Assembly (NCBI GenBank): GCA_026702845.1
Contig: JADCLS010000020.1
Location: 46,476-110,475 of the forward strand
Reading direction: 5' to 3'
DNA length: 64,000 nucleotides
DNA from: Candidatus Heimdallarchaeota archaeon
GTDB lineage: Archaea > Asgardarchaeota > Heimdallarchaeia > Heimdallarchaeales > Kariarchaeaceae
Part shown: positions 28,571 to 37,560 of the stretch, piece after piece
How the letters are laid out: every line of letters starts with the position of its first letter
Numbering within the stretch: the first letter of the stretch is position 1
The notes under the pieces: model-generated
Database searches by the model: none
Seen by the model: only the letters and a program-made list of their open reading frames with translations
Told to the model about the DNA's origin: nothing
Made by a program: the position numbers and the translations under genes

Positions 28571-29680
28571 ATGCACCGAGAAGAATTTCGTCAGAATATT
28601 GACATAGATCTTTCACAAAATGAAGCTCGAGTTCTCCATAGCATTATTCAAATGCCAAATTACTCTGATCAGATTATCCATTCTAATATCGGAATGAAAA
28701 AATCAACCTTTAGTTCAATAAAAACTCGATTGAAGGAACAGAATTACTATCAAAGATATTTTGTTCCAAACTTTCCAAAAATAGGCTTTGAATTGTTAAT
28801 GCTAACACATGGTAAACTGAATCAATTCTCCACTTTTGAGGAAAGGATGAGAGTTGCTGGAGATCTCTTTAAAACCTTCACTGAAGATGTATATAGTGTA
28901 TCTGAGAATAACCAAAAATTCATTGTATCAATATCTGAGAACCTTACAGAATTCCTCAAGAATCAGGAGAAGTTCTTTGGAACTTATATTCAAAATAACT
29001 TTTTATCAAAGAAAGGCCTTCATACCGTTGCATTTCCCTTTGAAATAAGTCGAATTCATTCTTTCCTAGATTTTGAAACTATGATTGCAGAGATATTTGG
29101 ATTTGCTTCTGAACCTTATGATAACCGGAAGATCATTCCCACAGGGAGAACAAAACCTGTAAAACTAACAAGAGCAGAAAAGAAAGTTCTAGTTGGCCTT
29201 GTTAAATATCCAGAAGAGAGTGATACCCTTATTGCAAATAATATTGAGGTATCACGGAATACCGTGGCTAATGCAAAACGCAAATTTCTATCTCAATCCA
29301 TTTGTTTTCCAAGAGTCGTTCCAAATCTTGAGAAACTAGGCTTGAAGACAATGAATTTCACTTATAGAAAGTTCAATACTAAATTAAAAGCTACTGAAAG
29401 GAATGAAGCGGTTGAAAAAGTTCGTCAGTTGTTTGCTCCATTTCTGTTTGTAAGTAATGATATTGAAGGATTCTTTGTCTCAGCTCATTCTAATTCAGAT
29501 GAATTCCAGTCTGCACATGATGAGTTAATTAGATATTATCATAAAAATGATTATCTGCTGGAAGATCCCATAACTTATCAATTGGATATTCCTAAGATTA
29601 ATTATCTCAATTTCTTCAATTTTCTTCCCATTACTCTCAAGAGATTTTCATTTGAGGATGACTTTGGTACGACCCCATAA
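28571..29680 (+). CDS. Duplicated winged-helix transcriptional regulator
   Basis: The protein contains two copies of one module. Copy one begins LSQNEARVLHSIIQMPNYSD with recognition helix KKSTFSSIKTRLKE and continues YFVPNFPKIGFELLMLTHGK. Copy two begins LTRAEKKVLVGLVKYPEESD with SRNTVANAKRKFL and continues PRVVPNLEKLGLKTMNFTYR. Each winged helix is followed by an alpha/beta sensor-like region. This is a Lrp-like arrangement (HTH plus ligand domain), duplicated in tandem. It is probably a DNA-binding regulator with an unknown effector. Coding ends abut the converging GTPase gene with no spacer. The 28289-28564 gap upstream holds no gene that I can support. Confidence 0.72.
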   Translation: MHREEFRQNIDIDLSQNEARVLHSIIQMPNYSDQIIHSNIGMKKSTFSSIKTRLKEQNYYQRYFVPNFPKIGFELLMLTHGKLNQFSTFEERMRVAGDLFKTFTEDVYSVSENNQKFIVSISENLTEFLKNQEKFFGTYIQNNFLSKKGLHTVAFPFEISRIHSFLDFETMIAEIFGFASEPYDNRKIIPTGRTKPVKLTRAEKKVLVGLVKYPEESDTLIANNIEVSRNTVANAKRKFLSQSICFPRVVPNLEKLGLKTMNFTYRKFNTKLKATERNEAVEKVRQLFAPFLFVSNDIEGFFVSAHSNSDEFQSAHDELIRYYHKNDYLLEDPITYQLDIPKINYLNFFNFLPITLKRFSFEDDFGTTP

Positions 29681-31303
29681 TTATCGTTTAAATTGAAATT
29701 CAGTTGTTATTGATTTTTTTGCAAATAATTTTCCAGATCCTAACTTGATGAGTGCTCTATCATCATTGCTAATCATTTCATTTATCAGACAAGCATCAAT
29801 TAGCTTATCAATCAAATCTTGTAAAAGGAGAGGTACTTTCCGATCTAATTCAAACTCTCCGATATTATTCTCATTAATGAAATGGTTAAATTCGCTTTTC
29901 AATAAATGAAATTTCTTTATAAATTCCTTAAAAACACGATATTCTTTCCAAGTTAGAGTCTTGTCTTCGTATCCATTTTTCACAATTACTGTGAAGAAAT
30001 CTATAACACTCTCTATAAATGGATTTATTATCTCTTGTTTCTTAATATTCAAGCTAGTTGCATCAGTTTGTGTTATGGTGTTTATTTCCTTCTTGAAATG
30101 ACTATACGTCTTATCAAATCGATTGGTTGATTTTATTTCCAAAGAGTTACTCTCAATTCCAATATTATCTTTTGATCCTTGCTCTTCTTTGATTTTTTTT
30201 TCTAATCTCTTCTTTTCTTCTTCCAATACCTTCTCATTATTTATCTTTATTCGTTTTTTCTCACCCTCAAGTTCTACTCTCTTTTTTTGAAGTAAATCTT
30301 TCTCCTCCTCAATTTGTTTTCTCAATTGTTTGATTTTCTCCAGTTCTTCCTTGATAGAATTATCATCTTTCGGTTTATGCATCTCTTTCAACATGAGGTT
30401 TGATAATTCTTCTTTTTGTTTTAAGGTTTCTCTTTCCTTTATTTTCTCTTCAAGAAGAATCGATCTAATTTGAGAGGAAAGACCATTGGTTATTTCATTT
30501 AGGAGAGCATCTTTTATTTCATTTGCAAATTCAAAAGCTAGTATCTTAAATGAAGGTAGAAGTTCCTCCTTCATCTCTGATGACAGAGCGGATACTAGAT
30601 ATTTACTTATGTCCTTATTATTAAAAATTTTCACCATTAAATTATCTGAAATTTTCTCTACGAGGCTTTCTTCATCTATTTCTACCTTTTTAGGTTTGGT
30701 TATCTTGATTTTATCTTGATTTAGAAATACTTTACCACCTGTTTGATAATTTGTATCAATAGCATCGAACCCAGGAATGATATTTCTAAGAATTATTCCA
30801 AGCGCATGCAATGTAGAGGTTGAGTTTATGCTTGTTGAGATATTTGAGATATTTATGCCATAGTTATTGATTTCTTTAAATAAACTACTTGCTAGAATCA
30901 AATTCTCTCTCAATAGATTACTTGAACGAGGATCAATTTTATGAAATAAAATGAATATTTGAGGAATAGGATCTATATTTGCCACTATGTCCAATATATC
31001 TTGAAAATACTCAACTGATTTTTCAAACCGAGAGGTATCTTGAACATCAACGATGTATACAATTGAATTGGCACCAATAAAGATCGATTTTTCATCTAAA
31101 TACTCTGATCTGTATGTAGCTTGTCCTCCACAATCCCAAATAGAGATAGTCGCATCACCGAATTCATGAATATACCTTTGTATCCCTCTCGTAGGAGGTA
31201 AATTCTCCAGATCAGCATGTTCCTCTCCTAGAAGTGCATTTCTATACAGACTAGTTTTTCCACTATTATCAAGACCTAGGAGTAGAATTTTGTAAGAGAC
31301 CAA
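29681..31303 (-). CDS. Rag/Gtr-like small GTPase with long coiled-coil C-terminus
   Basis: The first 185 residues form a Ras-superfamily G domain: P-loop GLDNSGKTS (10-18), switch-I Thr in PPTRG (38), G3 WDCGGQ (56-61), G4 as HKID (121-124) and a G5-like TSINS. The WDCGGQ and HKxD forms, and the end TLHALGIILRNIIPG, are typical of RagA/Gtr1 rather than Arf or Rab. From about 205 to 380 there is a charged coiled coil (IKKLRKQIEEEKDLLQKK-like), then a helical C-terminal domain of about 140 residues instead of the roadblock domain of eukaryotic Rag proteins. It is cytoplasmic, with no lipidation motif. Asgard archaea encode many Rag-like GTPases; the role here, perhaps membrane or nutrient signalling, is inferred. 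Confidence 0.85.
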   Translation of the reverse strand: MVSYKILLLGLDNSGKTSLYRNALLGEEHADLENLPPTRGIQRYIHEFGDATISIWDCGGQATYRSEYLDEKSIFIGANSIVYIVDVQDTSRFEKSVEYFQDILDIVANIDPIPQIFILFHKIDPRSSNLLRENLILASSLFKEINNYGINISNISTSINSTSTLHALGIILRNIIPGFDAIDTNYQTGGKVFLNQDKIKITKPKKVEIDEESLVEKISDNLMVKIFNNKDISKYLVSALSSEMKEELLPSFKILAFEFANEIKDALLNEITNGLSSQIRSILLEEKIKERETLKQKEELSNLMLKEMHKPKDDNSIKEELEKIKQLRKQIEEEKDLLQKKRVELEGEKKRIKINNEKVLEEEKKRLEKKIKEEQGSKDNIGIESNSLEIKSTNRFDKTYSHFKKEINTITQTDATSLNIKKQEIINPFIESVIDFFTVIVKNGYEDKTLTWKEYRVFKEFIKKFHLLKSEFNHFINENNIGEFELDRKVPLLLQDLIDKLIDACLINEMISNDDRALIKLGSGKLFAKKSITTEFQFKR

Positions 31304-31466
31304 GTATATATTTTTTCATTTATTTTTATTAAAAAACTTAAGTGAAAAACCACACATATTTGCTAGGGATATAACTATAATTATGCAATTTATAATTATG
31401 AACTATATGACAATCTATAGAATATTGCTAAGGTTTAATATTTATTAATGTATTAATTAATGTGAA

Positions 31467-32129
31467 ATGTTCAAACGGTCTAAGGTACCCAAGGATAAGA
31501 TTCCTGAGGAGAAGCGACCTAGAGATAAAATTCCAAAAGAAAAAATCCCCGACAAGGAATATCCAAAAGAATCAGAGATACACGTTAAGGTTCCTCCAAA
31601 AGATAAAACCCCTAATCAAAAATCTAAACCTAGAAGTGATAGATTTGCCAAATCACCTTCAAAAGAAAATTCCGCAGTCACTTCAATTCCAAAAAAGAAA
31701 GCTCAGAGACAACAATCAATCAATGTGAAACCTGTACCTACCAAAAATATTTCATCAAAACCTCCCTTGGCTCCTCATAAAGATGATCTGAAGAATATCC
31801 AAACCCATGATCCTTCTCAACTTGATAAAAAACAACCCAAAAAAAGGCCAAGTTTGAGAAAAGATGGTGTGGATAAATTATTGAAAGAACAGAACAAAAC
31901 CCTGAAGAAAAAATCATCCCGACCGAGTAAAAGGAATGATGTCGTTGTTCTAAAACAGGTAAAGAGTCGATCTCCATCTAAACCTGAGGAAGATCTTGTT
32001 GATCTGATACCAGAAGCAATTAATATCAAGAAAGTGGAAAAATCTCCAGATTCTAAAAAACCTAAGGATACTATTCCAAAAAATAAGGTTGTTAGGGATA
32101 AAAAACCTAGAGAAAAAAGACCAAGATGA
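31467..32129 (+). CDS. Lys/Pro-rich low-complexity protein
   Basis: The 220-residue protein is predicted to be fully disordered and strongly basic. It is built of loose KIPKEK/RPRDK-type repeats at both ends (SKVPKDKIPEEKRPRDKIP near the start, DTIPKNKVVRDKKPREKRPR at the end) and Lys/Ser/Pro-rich sequence between. There is no catalytic or membrane motif. It could bind nucleic acid or acidic protein surfaces. It is transcribed divergently from the Rag-like GTPase gene and shares a 163-base AT-rich promoter region with it. An overlapping frame is also open, but this frame is longer and has a consistent repeat pattern. Confidence 0.65.
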   Translation: MFKRSKVPKDKIPEEKRPRDKIPKEKIPDKEYPKESEIHVKVPPKDKTPNQKSKPRSDRFAKSPSKENSAVTSIPKKKAQRQQSINVKPVPTKNISSKPPLAPHKDDLKNIQTHDPSQLDKKQPKKRPSLRKDGVDKLLKEQNKTLKKKSSRPSKRNDVVVLKQVKSRSPSKPEEDLVDLIPEAINIKKVEKSPDSKKPKDTIPKNKVVRDKKPREKRPR

Positions 32130-32139
32130 TTATCTTATA

Positions 32140-33477
32140 TTAAGAATCCATTTCTACCGCTTCGACATCATGTTCCAATATAATTTTGGTTGCGCCATCA
32201 ACTTTTACTTTGACATGGATTATGCGATTTCTCTCAATATCAAAATCATATAACATAATGTTATCGATTTTCAATTGCCTTTCTTGTTCGGGTAAGCCTT
32301 CAAAATGATCTAGTATCATGCTGGAAACTGAGGTGAATTCTGAAGGTATATCACTCTGAAAAACTCTATTAAATTCTGTAACAGATATATTTGGGTTAAT
32401 GAGATAAATATCATCAGTGATTTTTTCGATCATCTCCTCGTGTGATTCGGTGTAGTCCTCATTTAACGTACCAACCAGGGCTTCGAGGACATCTTCAAGG
32501 GTGACAATTCCTGCAAATACCCCAAATTCATCAAAAACGACTGCTATATGAGTGAATTTTTGTTTCATTTTCTGCAAAAGCATATCAAGTCGCATCCCCT
32601 CATGAATTGAGAGAAATGGTCTTTTAATATCCATGATATTAAAGGGTTTATTATCCATATTTCTATATGCTAACTCTTTTAGATGTAAAATACCAATTAT
32701 ATTCTCCATTTTCTTTCGATAAATTGGAAACTTAGAGAATTTTGACGTTTTTGCTCTCTTAAGAAAATCATTTATATCTTCATTTACTTCAATAGCAATC
32801 ACATCAGGCCTTGGTGTCAGAATAGATTTAACCGTCATATCTGTAAATTCAAATATTCTAGATATCATTTGAACCTCACTTGGTTCAATTAATCCTTCTC
32901 TTTTACTTCGTTCAAGAATATGCTTGAGTTCATCTTCTGAATAGATAGGGCTATAGATATTCTTCGGTTGGGTAATATTGATCAATCTCATGAAAAATTT
33001 CGTAGTAGATCGAATGAGCCAGATGATAGGTGTAAATACATAAGTGAAGAATACGATAAATGGGGCAATTATTCCTGATAATTCTACAACTTGACCTGCA
33101 ACATATAATTTGGGGATATATTCAGCAAGAAATGAGTATAAAAATAAAACAATAATGTATGATAATGTCATGGAAACCAAATTCAGAACGAATTCATTCA
33201 ATGGCAGAACTTCAAGAATCGTTGTATATAGCTGAGTAAAAGCACTAAAAGTTAAAGCCCCAAAAGCAATTGTAGATGCAGATATTCCTATTTGTGAAGC
33301 AAAAATGTGTTTATTAATATCATGATTGATTTTCGATAGTGAAGAACTTCCAAATCTTCCATCTGATATCTCTAAATTAGGCTTCATTATTCGAATCAAG
33401 ATGAATTCTGACATCACGAATAAAGCATTAAGTAATATTGCTAAAGCAATTAACCAAGGATGAAATGATGTTATCAT
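32140..33477 (-). CDS. CorC/CNNM-type DUF21-CBS membrane protein
   Basis: An N-terminal DUF21 transmembrane domain (about 1-180) has spans at about 5-27, 60-85, 93-118 and 128-150. It is followed by a CBS pair (about 205-320; KSILTPRPDVIAIEVNEDI and MDIKRPFLSIHEGMRLDMLL) and a CorC_HlyC C-terminal domain (about 345-440; DIYLINPNISVTEFNRVF). The segment AVVFDEFGVFAGIVTLEDVLEALVG is diagnostic (cited in part). Family members are linked to magnesium or sodium/magnesium transport; earlier annotation as haemolysin is misleading. The order and length are normal. Confidence 0.9.
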   Translation of the reverse strand: MITSFHPWLIALAILLNALFVMSEFILIRIMKPNLEISDGRFGSSSLSKINHDINKHIFASQIGISASTIAFGALTFSAFTQLYTTILEVLPLNEFVLNLVSMTLSYIIVLFLYSFLAEYIPKLYVAGQVVELSGIIAPFIVFFTYVFTPIIWLIRSTTKFFMRLINITQPKNIYSPIYSEDELKHILERSKREGLIEPSEVQMISRIFEFTDMTVKSILTPRPDVIAIEVNEDINDFLKRAKTSKFSKFPIYRKKMENIIGILHLKELAYRNMDNKPFNIMDIKRPFLSIHEGMRLDMLLQKMKQKFTHIAVVFDEFGVFAGIVTLEDVLEALVGTLNEDYTESHEEMIEKITDDIYLINPNISVTEFNRVFQSDIPSEFTSVSSMILDHFEGLPEQERQLKIDNIMLYDFDIERNRIIHVKVKVDGATKIILEHDVEAVEMDS

Positions 33478-33605
33478 ATTCTAATGATAATACTCCTAAA
33501 AATGTGTATCTGATTGTATAAAAAAAGACTATCTGTCTCACAATTAAATTTGTATGAGAAATTGTTTTTTTTTTGGCTCAAATCAAATTATTTCATAGAT
33601 ATTTA

Positions 33606-34154
33606 CTACAATTCACTCTTTTTCTCACTAACTTTGAGATCTTGGGTAATTTCCCCTCGTAATACTCTTTGTAACTGTTTTGCTGCTTCCCATGCATCTT
33701 CAAGCTCATACCATAGACCCAATTTTATCTCTGGATATGCATTTCCAGATAGCTGCAAGAAATATCCAGAATTTTTATCTTTGTCAGCTGAACCTTTAAT
33801 TAGTATATTTTTATTTTTATCAGTTATTTTAACTTCCTGCCATTCAGGTTGCATTGTATTTGGGAAACCAGTTTTATAGCTTAACATAGAATCATTAACT
33901 AAAATTTCACACACTGTTGACATGAGTTTTTTACTTCTTATTACCAGTCTCTTTTGAAAAACAATAGCCATAGGTAAAACGAAAATAATGAAGAAAATAA
34001 ATGAGATTGGTGCAAAACCTACATTAACCATAAATACTCCTCCTATCACAAGTAAAGCACTTACTAAAATCCTTCCAGATATTGCTCCTGTCATAAGATA
34101 TCCCAACCATGTCATAGCAGGATATCTTTCTAAAGGAAATTGAATTTCTTCCAT
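33606..34154 (-). CDS. Small two-span membrane protein
   Basis: Two hydrophobic spans (about 24-46 and 49-67) follow a short N-terminus. A cytoplasmic domain of about 110 residues has alternating strands and a final helix (ELEDAWEAAKQLQRVLRG), an arrangement similar to PH-like membrane-anchored domains. I cannot assign a family. It lies 48 bases downstream of the next gene on the same strand and may be co-transcribed with it. Confidence 0.65.
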   Translation of the reverse strand: MEEIQFPLERYPAMTWLGYLMTGAISGRILVSALLVIGGVFMVNVGFAPISFIFFIIFVLPMAIVFQKRLVIRSKKLMSTVCEILVNDSMLSYKTGFPNTMQPEWQEVKITDKNKNILIKGSADKDKNSGYFLQLSGNAYPEIKLGLWYELEDAWEAAKQLQRVLRGEITQDLKVSEKKSEL

Positions 34155-34202
34155 AGTTTAACCTATACTTTTTGTTTATTGTATATTTCTATGCTTACCA
34201 AT

Positions 34203-34553
34203 TTATTTTCTGAATCTTGAAAGAAAGCCTTTTTTCTTACCTTTGTTTTCTAGATCGGGATTGATCTCATAAATTTCGTCAGGATTCTCCTGTTGGATCG
34301 CTCTAATGGTGGTGAGTTTAACATGGTTTTCCTTAAACTCTGCAAACTCATCAATCAATGCAAGATCCTCCAATTCTAATAATTTCATGATCTCCAAAAA
34401 TTTTTTCGTCATGCAATATTTGTTCATTGAATTCGAAAAGTGATCAAGTTTCAACTCTTTTACAAAAGTTCCAAGTATCTCTATTTCAAAATTATCTTGA
34501 CTAATTACATTCTGTGAGATCTCGAATGATGTCCTTTGGCTCATCAACCTCAT
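34203..34553 (-). CDS. Small uncharacterised helical protein
   Basis: The 116-residue soluble protein is mostly helical in the middle (FSNSMNKYCMTKKFLEIMK) and ends in a basic tail (KGKKKGFLSRFRK) that could touch membrane or nucleic acid. I do not recognise it. The start could be either of two ATG codons three codons apart. It is probably in one transcript with the following two-span membrane protein. Confidence 0.6.
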   Translation of the reverse strand: MRLMSQRTSFEISQNVISQDNFEIEILGTFVKELKLDHFSNSMNKYCMTKKFLEIMKLLELEDLALIDEFAEFKENHVKLTTIRAIQQENPDEIYEINPDLENKGKKKGFLSRFRK

Positions 34554-34669
34554 AAATTATTGAGAATATAAAAAATTATGACTGCTTCTTTAGAAAATGT
34601 TTCGTTTTATGATTTATGCCCGTTATTCAATAACTCAGTTTTAATATATTGCTTATATGTAACCCATAT

Positions 34670-36940
34670 ATGGGATATACTGGTCTCATAATCATTCGAA
34701 ATCAATTGATTATATACATTGATGATGATACTCTAGATTTATTGCAGGTATCGAATGGTTCTCCAGTTGGTAAGTTAATTACTAGTATAATCCCTAAACT
34801 AGAGTTTGAGAGATTGAAAAAAAATGAAGGTTGGCCAATGGAGGTATATTTTTCATCTCAGGCAAACCAAATTAATCTTGAAGCAATTTATGAATCAACA
34901 TCTGATGAAAATACTCATATTCTCAAACTGCAATCTGCTAAGAGAATGAACAATGAGATATATAATTTTGTTTCCTCATTCACAACGATAGGAATAACTG
35001 AACGTGATTTCTCACAAGTTTTCAATACACTTCAAAAATTAGCATCAGATGGAGTAACTGATTTGAGGCGATACCTCTTGAACCATCCTGACCTAGTCCA
35101 TCAGATCCATCAAAGTGTTAAAATCCTCCATGCAAATAAGGAAATGGCTCGCATTCTTGAACTGAATTCAGAGAATGAAGTAATAGAATTTTTATCCTCG
35201 CGAAGGTTGCAAGATTTGGATTCTTATATTGATTTGATCCTTAAATTATGGAATAATCAAGGTCTAGAGAACACTCAAACAGTTCTGGAGACAAGTAGAG
35301 GTGAAATCAGACATGTAGTTATTATGTCCAAGTACTCCGGTCAAGATATTAGCAGATTTATGGACTTAATTTTGGATATTACAGAATTAAAACAAAAGGA
35401 AAAAGAGATACAACTGAGTGAACTCAAGTTCAAAACCTTTTTTGAGCATATTCCCGTACCATTAGTCTTGAGTAAGAATAGGATCATTGTTGATTGTAAT
35501 ATCGAGTATACTCGGCTTATGGGTGGAACAAAATCAGAAATTATAGGATTACATGAGGATCTAAGTATCGCACCTGCTGAGAGAGATCGCATAAGAAAAA
35601 TCACTGAACAGCGTTTTGATGGAATTGAAGTTCCAGATTTGTATATTACCAAAGGGCAGAAATTAAATGGACAACAGTTTCCTATCGAGGTACGGTCATT
35701 GCTGATAGATGTGGGAGGAGAAACTCTATCCATGACAATTATCACTAACCTAACTGAAAAAATTGAAATGGAAGAAGAGAAGGAACGTATATACCAAAAG
35801 ATGGCCTCATCTCATAAATTAGAATCTCTAGGTTTGCTATCCGGGGGGATTGCTCATGATTTCAATAACATGCTTCAAATCATAAAATCCGGGTTAGGTA
35901 TCATTCAGGAAGCAGATGCAGTCATTGATGGATATGATGATTTATTGTCTGATGTGCTCTTAACAACAGGACGGGCAGCTGACCTTGTAAAGCAATTATT
36001 GCTGTATACTGGTAGAGTAGCAGTGAATCCTGAAGTATTGGATTTAATCTCCTTGATACAGGAAAACATGCCTATGCTTAGACTAGCAATTCCTGAAAAC
36101 ATCCTAATAGAGGGAAAATTCTCCCATATCGAACTGTATGTCAAAATAGATAGAACACAGATAATCCAAGTTCTACTAAATCTTGTGATCAATGCAGCAG
36201 AAGCCATAGGTGATAATAATGGAGAAATTTCTCTAGAGGTAAATGATTATCTCGTTACCTCTGTTTTCAATCAAAATCCTAACGTGTTTACAAATTCAGA
36301 GATTATTGAGGGAAACTATGCGAGTATTACCATTCGAGATAGTGGTCATGGTATTACACAGGAGAAAATCCTAAGAATTTTTGATCCATTCTTTTCAGAA
36401 AAACCTGGTGCAAGAGGGCTGGGATTATCAGTTGTTCAAGGAATTATTTTTTCAGCAGGTGGATTTATCGAGGTTAATTCCATCCTCAATAAATTTACAT
36501 CCATACGAATTTTTCTACCCCAGGTAGAGGGAGATAAAAAAGAGACAATACCTATTAATGTAATAAGTAATGATAAAAATTATCAAGGTAAATCAGTACT
36601 TATCATTGAGGATGAACCTGATATTAGAAAAATTCTAGTGATGATATTATCAAAAATGGATTTTGAGGTATTTGAAGCAGCTAATGGTAAATTAGGACTA
36701 GATCAACTAAAAAAAATGGGTAAGGTTGATCTGATAATACTTGATCTTTACATGCCAGTTCTATCAGGAGCAGAAACATTCAAACAACTCAAATTAAAAC
36801 AACCCGATATTCCGATAATCATCTCAACAGGTTATTCAGAATCATCGTTAGTTCAATTCATGCAATACGACAATGTATTAATATTGAGTAAACCTTATCG
36901 ATCCTCTGATTTAAGAAAAATCATTTCAAAATTATTGTAA
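34670..36940 (+). CDS. Hybrid sensor histidine kinase (PAS-HisKA-HATPase-REC)
   Basis: This is a second soluble hybrid kinase of about 756 residues. The N-terminal 240 residues hold divergent sensor regions. A PAS domain follows at about 245-370 (FKTFFEHIPVPLVLSKN). The phospho-acceptor His is in GGIAHDFNNMLQ (about 396). The ATPase domain shows NLVINAAEAIG, IRDSGHGI and GLGLSVVQGI, and the receiver shows VLIIEDEPDIRK, IILDLYMPVLSG and a late Lys in LSKPYRS. I chose the ATG at 34670 because a TATA-like TTTTAATATATT ends about 20 bases upstream; the in-frame TTG at 34649 would sit inside the promoter. No membrane span is seen. It is a relative of the kinase at 14165, with the same HDFNN box. 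Confidence 0.92.
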   Translation: MGYTGLIIIRNQLIIYIDDDTLDLLQVSNGSPVGKLITSIIPKLEFERLKKNEGWPMEVYFSSQANQINLEAIYESTSDENTHILKLQSAKRMNNEIYNFVSSFTTIGITERDFSQVFNTLQKLASDGVTDLRRYLLNHPDLVHQIHQSVKILHANKEMARILELNSENEVIEFLSSRRLQDLDSYIDLILKLWNNQGLENTQTVLETSRGEIRHVVIMSKYSGQDISRFMDLILDITELKQKEKEIQLSELKFKTFFEHIPVPLVLSKNRIIVDCNIEYTRLMGGTKSEIIGLHEDLSIAPAERDRIRKITEQRFDGIEVPDLYITKGQKLNGQQFPIEVRSLLIDVGGETLSMTIITNLTEKIEMEEEKERIYQKMASSHKLESLGLLSGGIAHDFNNMLQIIKSGLGIIQEADAVIDGYDDLLSDVLLTTGRAADLVKQLLLYTGRVAVNPEVLDLISLIQENMPMLRLAIPENILIEGKFSHIELYVKIDRTQIIQVLLNLVINAAEAIGDNNGEISLEVNDYLVTSVFNQNPNVFTNSEIIEGNYASITIRDSGHGITQEKILRIFDPFFSEKPGARGLGLSVVQGIIFSAGGFIEVNSILNKFTSIRIFLPQVEGDKKETIPINVISNDKNYQGKSVLIIEDEPDIRKILVMILSKMDFEVFEAANGKLGLDQLKKMGKVDLIILDLYMPVLSGAETFKQLKLKQPDIPIIISTGYSESSLVQFMQYDNVLILSKPYRSSDLRKIISKLL

Positions 36941-37222
36941 CCTCACACAATATCTACTTAATTACATCCTATAGTTAGAAGCAAATTAAATTCATCAATC
37001 CTAAGGGATGAATTCAAATGTTGGTGACTTTTCGAATAAATAGAAATTTAAGTATTTTGAGTGCTTGCTGATTATAACTAGTAATTGATATGTTCTAAGA
37101 ATATAATGTTGAATCAAATTATTATACTGTATTATGAAATTGATGCGAATACTATCGATTGAGTTATAAAAGAGTAGATGGATAGTAGAATTGTAGTTTT
37201 CTTAAAAAAGTAAAATTACTTC

Positions 37223-37320
37223 GCACCGGTAGTATAGCGGTAGTATATGTCCCTGCCATTGTCTAACAATGCATCGACAGCCGTACGGACGTGACCCGGG
37301 TTCGAATCCCGGCCGGTGCA
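37223..37320 (+). tRNA. tRNA-Gly (GCC anticodon), intron-containing
   Basis: The acceptor stem is GCACCGG (37223-37229) with CCGGTGC (37313-37319) and discriminator A at 37320. The D arm is GTAT/GTAT, the anticodon stem TGTCC (37248-37252) with GGACG (37287-37291), the anticodon GCC at 37255-37257, and the T arm CCGGG-TTCGAAT-CCCGG. CCA is not encoded. A 27-base intron lies at the canonical 37/38 site. It is the only tRNA gene I see. Confidence 0.95.
37259..37285 (+). other. tRNA-Gly intron with bulge-helix-bulge splice motif
   Basis: The precursor folds as anticodon stem, then a central helix CTGC (37253-37256) with GCCG (37280-37283) holding one T-C mismatch. Three-base bulges CA|T and TA|C carry the two cut sites. 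The intron helix is TGTC (37260-37263) with GACA (37276-37279). This is the archaeal bulge-helix-bulge substrate for the tRNA splicing endonuclease. Confidence 0.88.
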
Positions 37321-37323
37321 TTA

Positions 37324-37330
37324 TTTTTTT
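37324..37330 (+). terminator. T-run terminator after tRNA-Gly
   Basis: A TATTTTTTT stretch starts directly after the discriminator base. Oligo-T in the non-template strand is enough for termination in archaea. Confidence 0.5.
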
Positions 37331-37508
37331 ATTGAATTCATTCACTTATAGAATTCCGATATTTTTTATTATTACTTGTGTTAGGAATAATTTGGAAACT
37401 TGTAAGTAAGAAATTACATGATTTTTTCTCACCTCAAAAAATGCTTACATTTTGATTACAAAACAAACCGAAATTTTACTCCTTAATTGACTATTAATCA
37501 AAAAACAT

Positions 37509-37548
37509 CTTATACTTTTGTTAAATTGCTCGTATACCTTTTAGGAGG
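37509..37548 (+). promoter_or_regulatory. TATA-like box and Shine-Dalgarno site of the secreted-protein pair
   Basis: CTTATACTTTT at 37509-37519 is a candidate TATA box. AGGAGG at 37543-37548 lies 12 bases before the ATG at 37561. This is one of few strong Shine-Dalgarno sites in the window, so the pair may be well expressed. Confidence 0.5.
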
Positions 37549-37560
37549 AAAAATAAAAAA

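Noticed and set aside
28347..28616. An 89-codon open frame on the minus strand in the gap before the duplicated HTH gene
   Set aside because: It overlaps the start of a better-supported gene, has no ribosome site, and its composition looks random.
31462..31728. An alternative plus-strand frame over the Lys/Pro-rich gene
   Set aside because: It is shorter, lacks the repeat pattern and shares the same DNA as the longer frame.
33565..33574. A run of ten T on the plus strand, considered as a terminator
   Set aside because: Both flanking genes are on the minus strand, where this is an A-run, so it would not end their transcripts.
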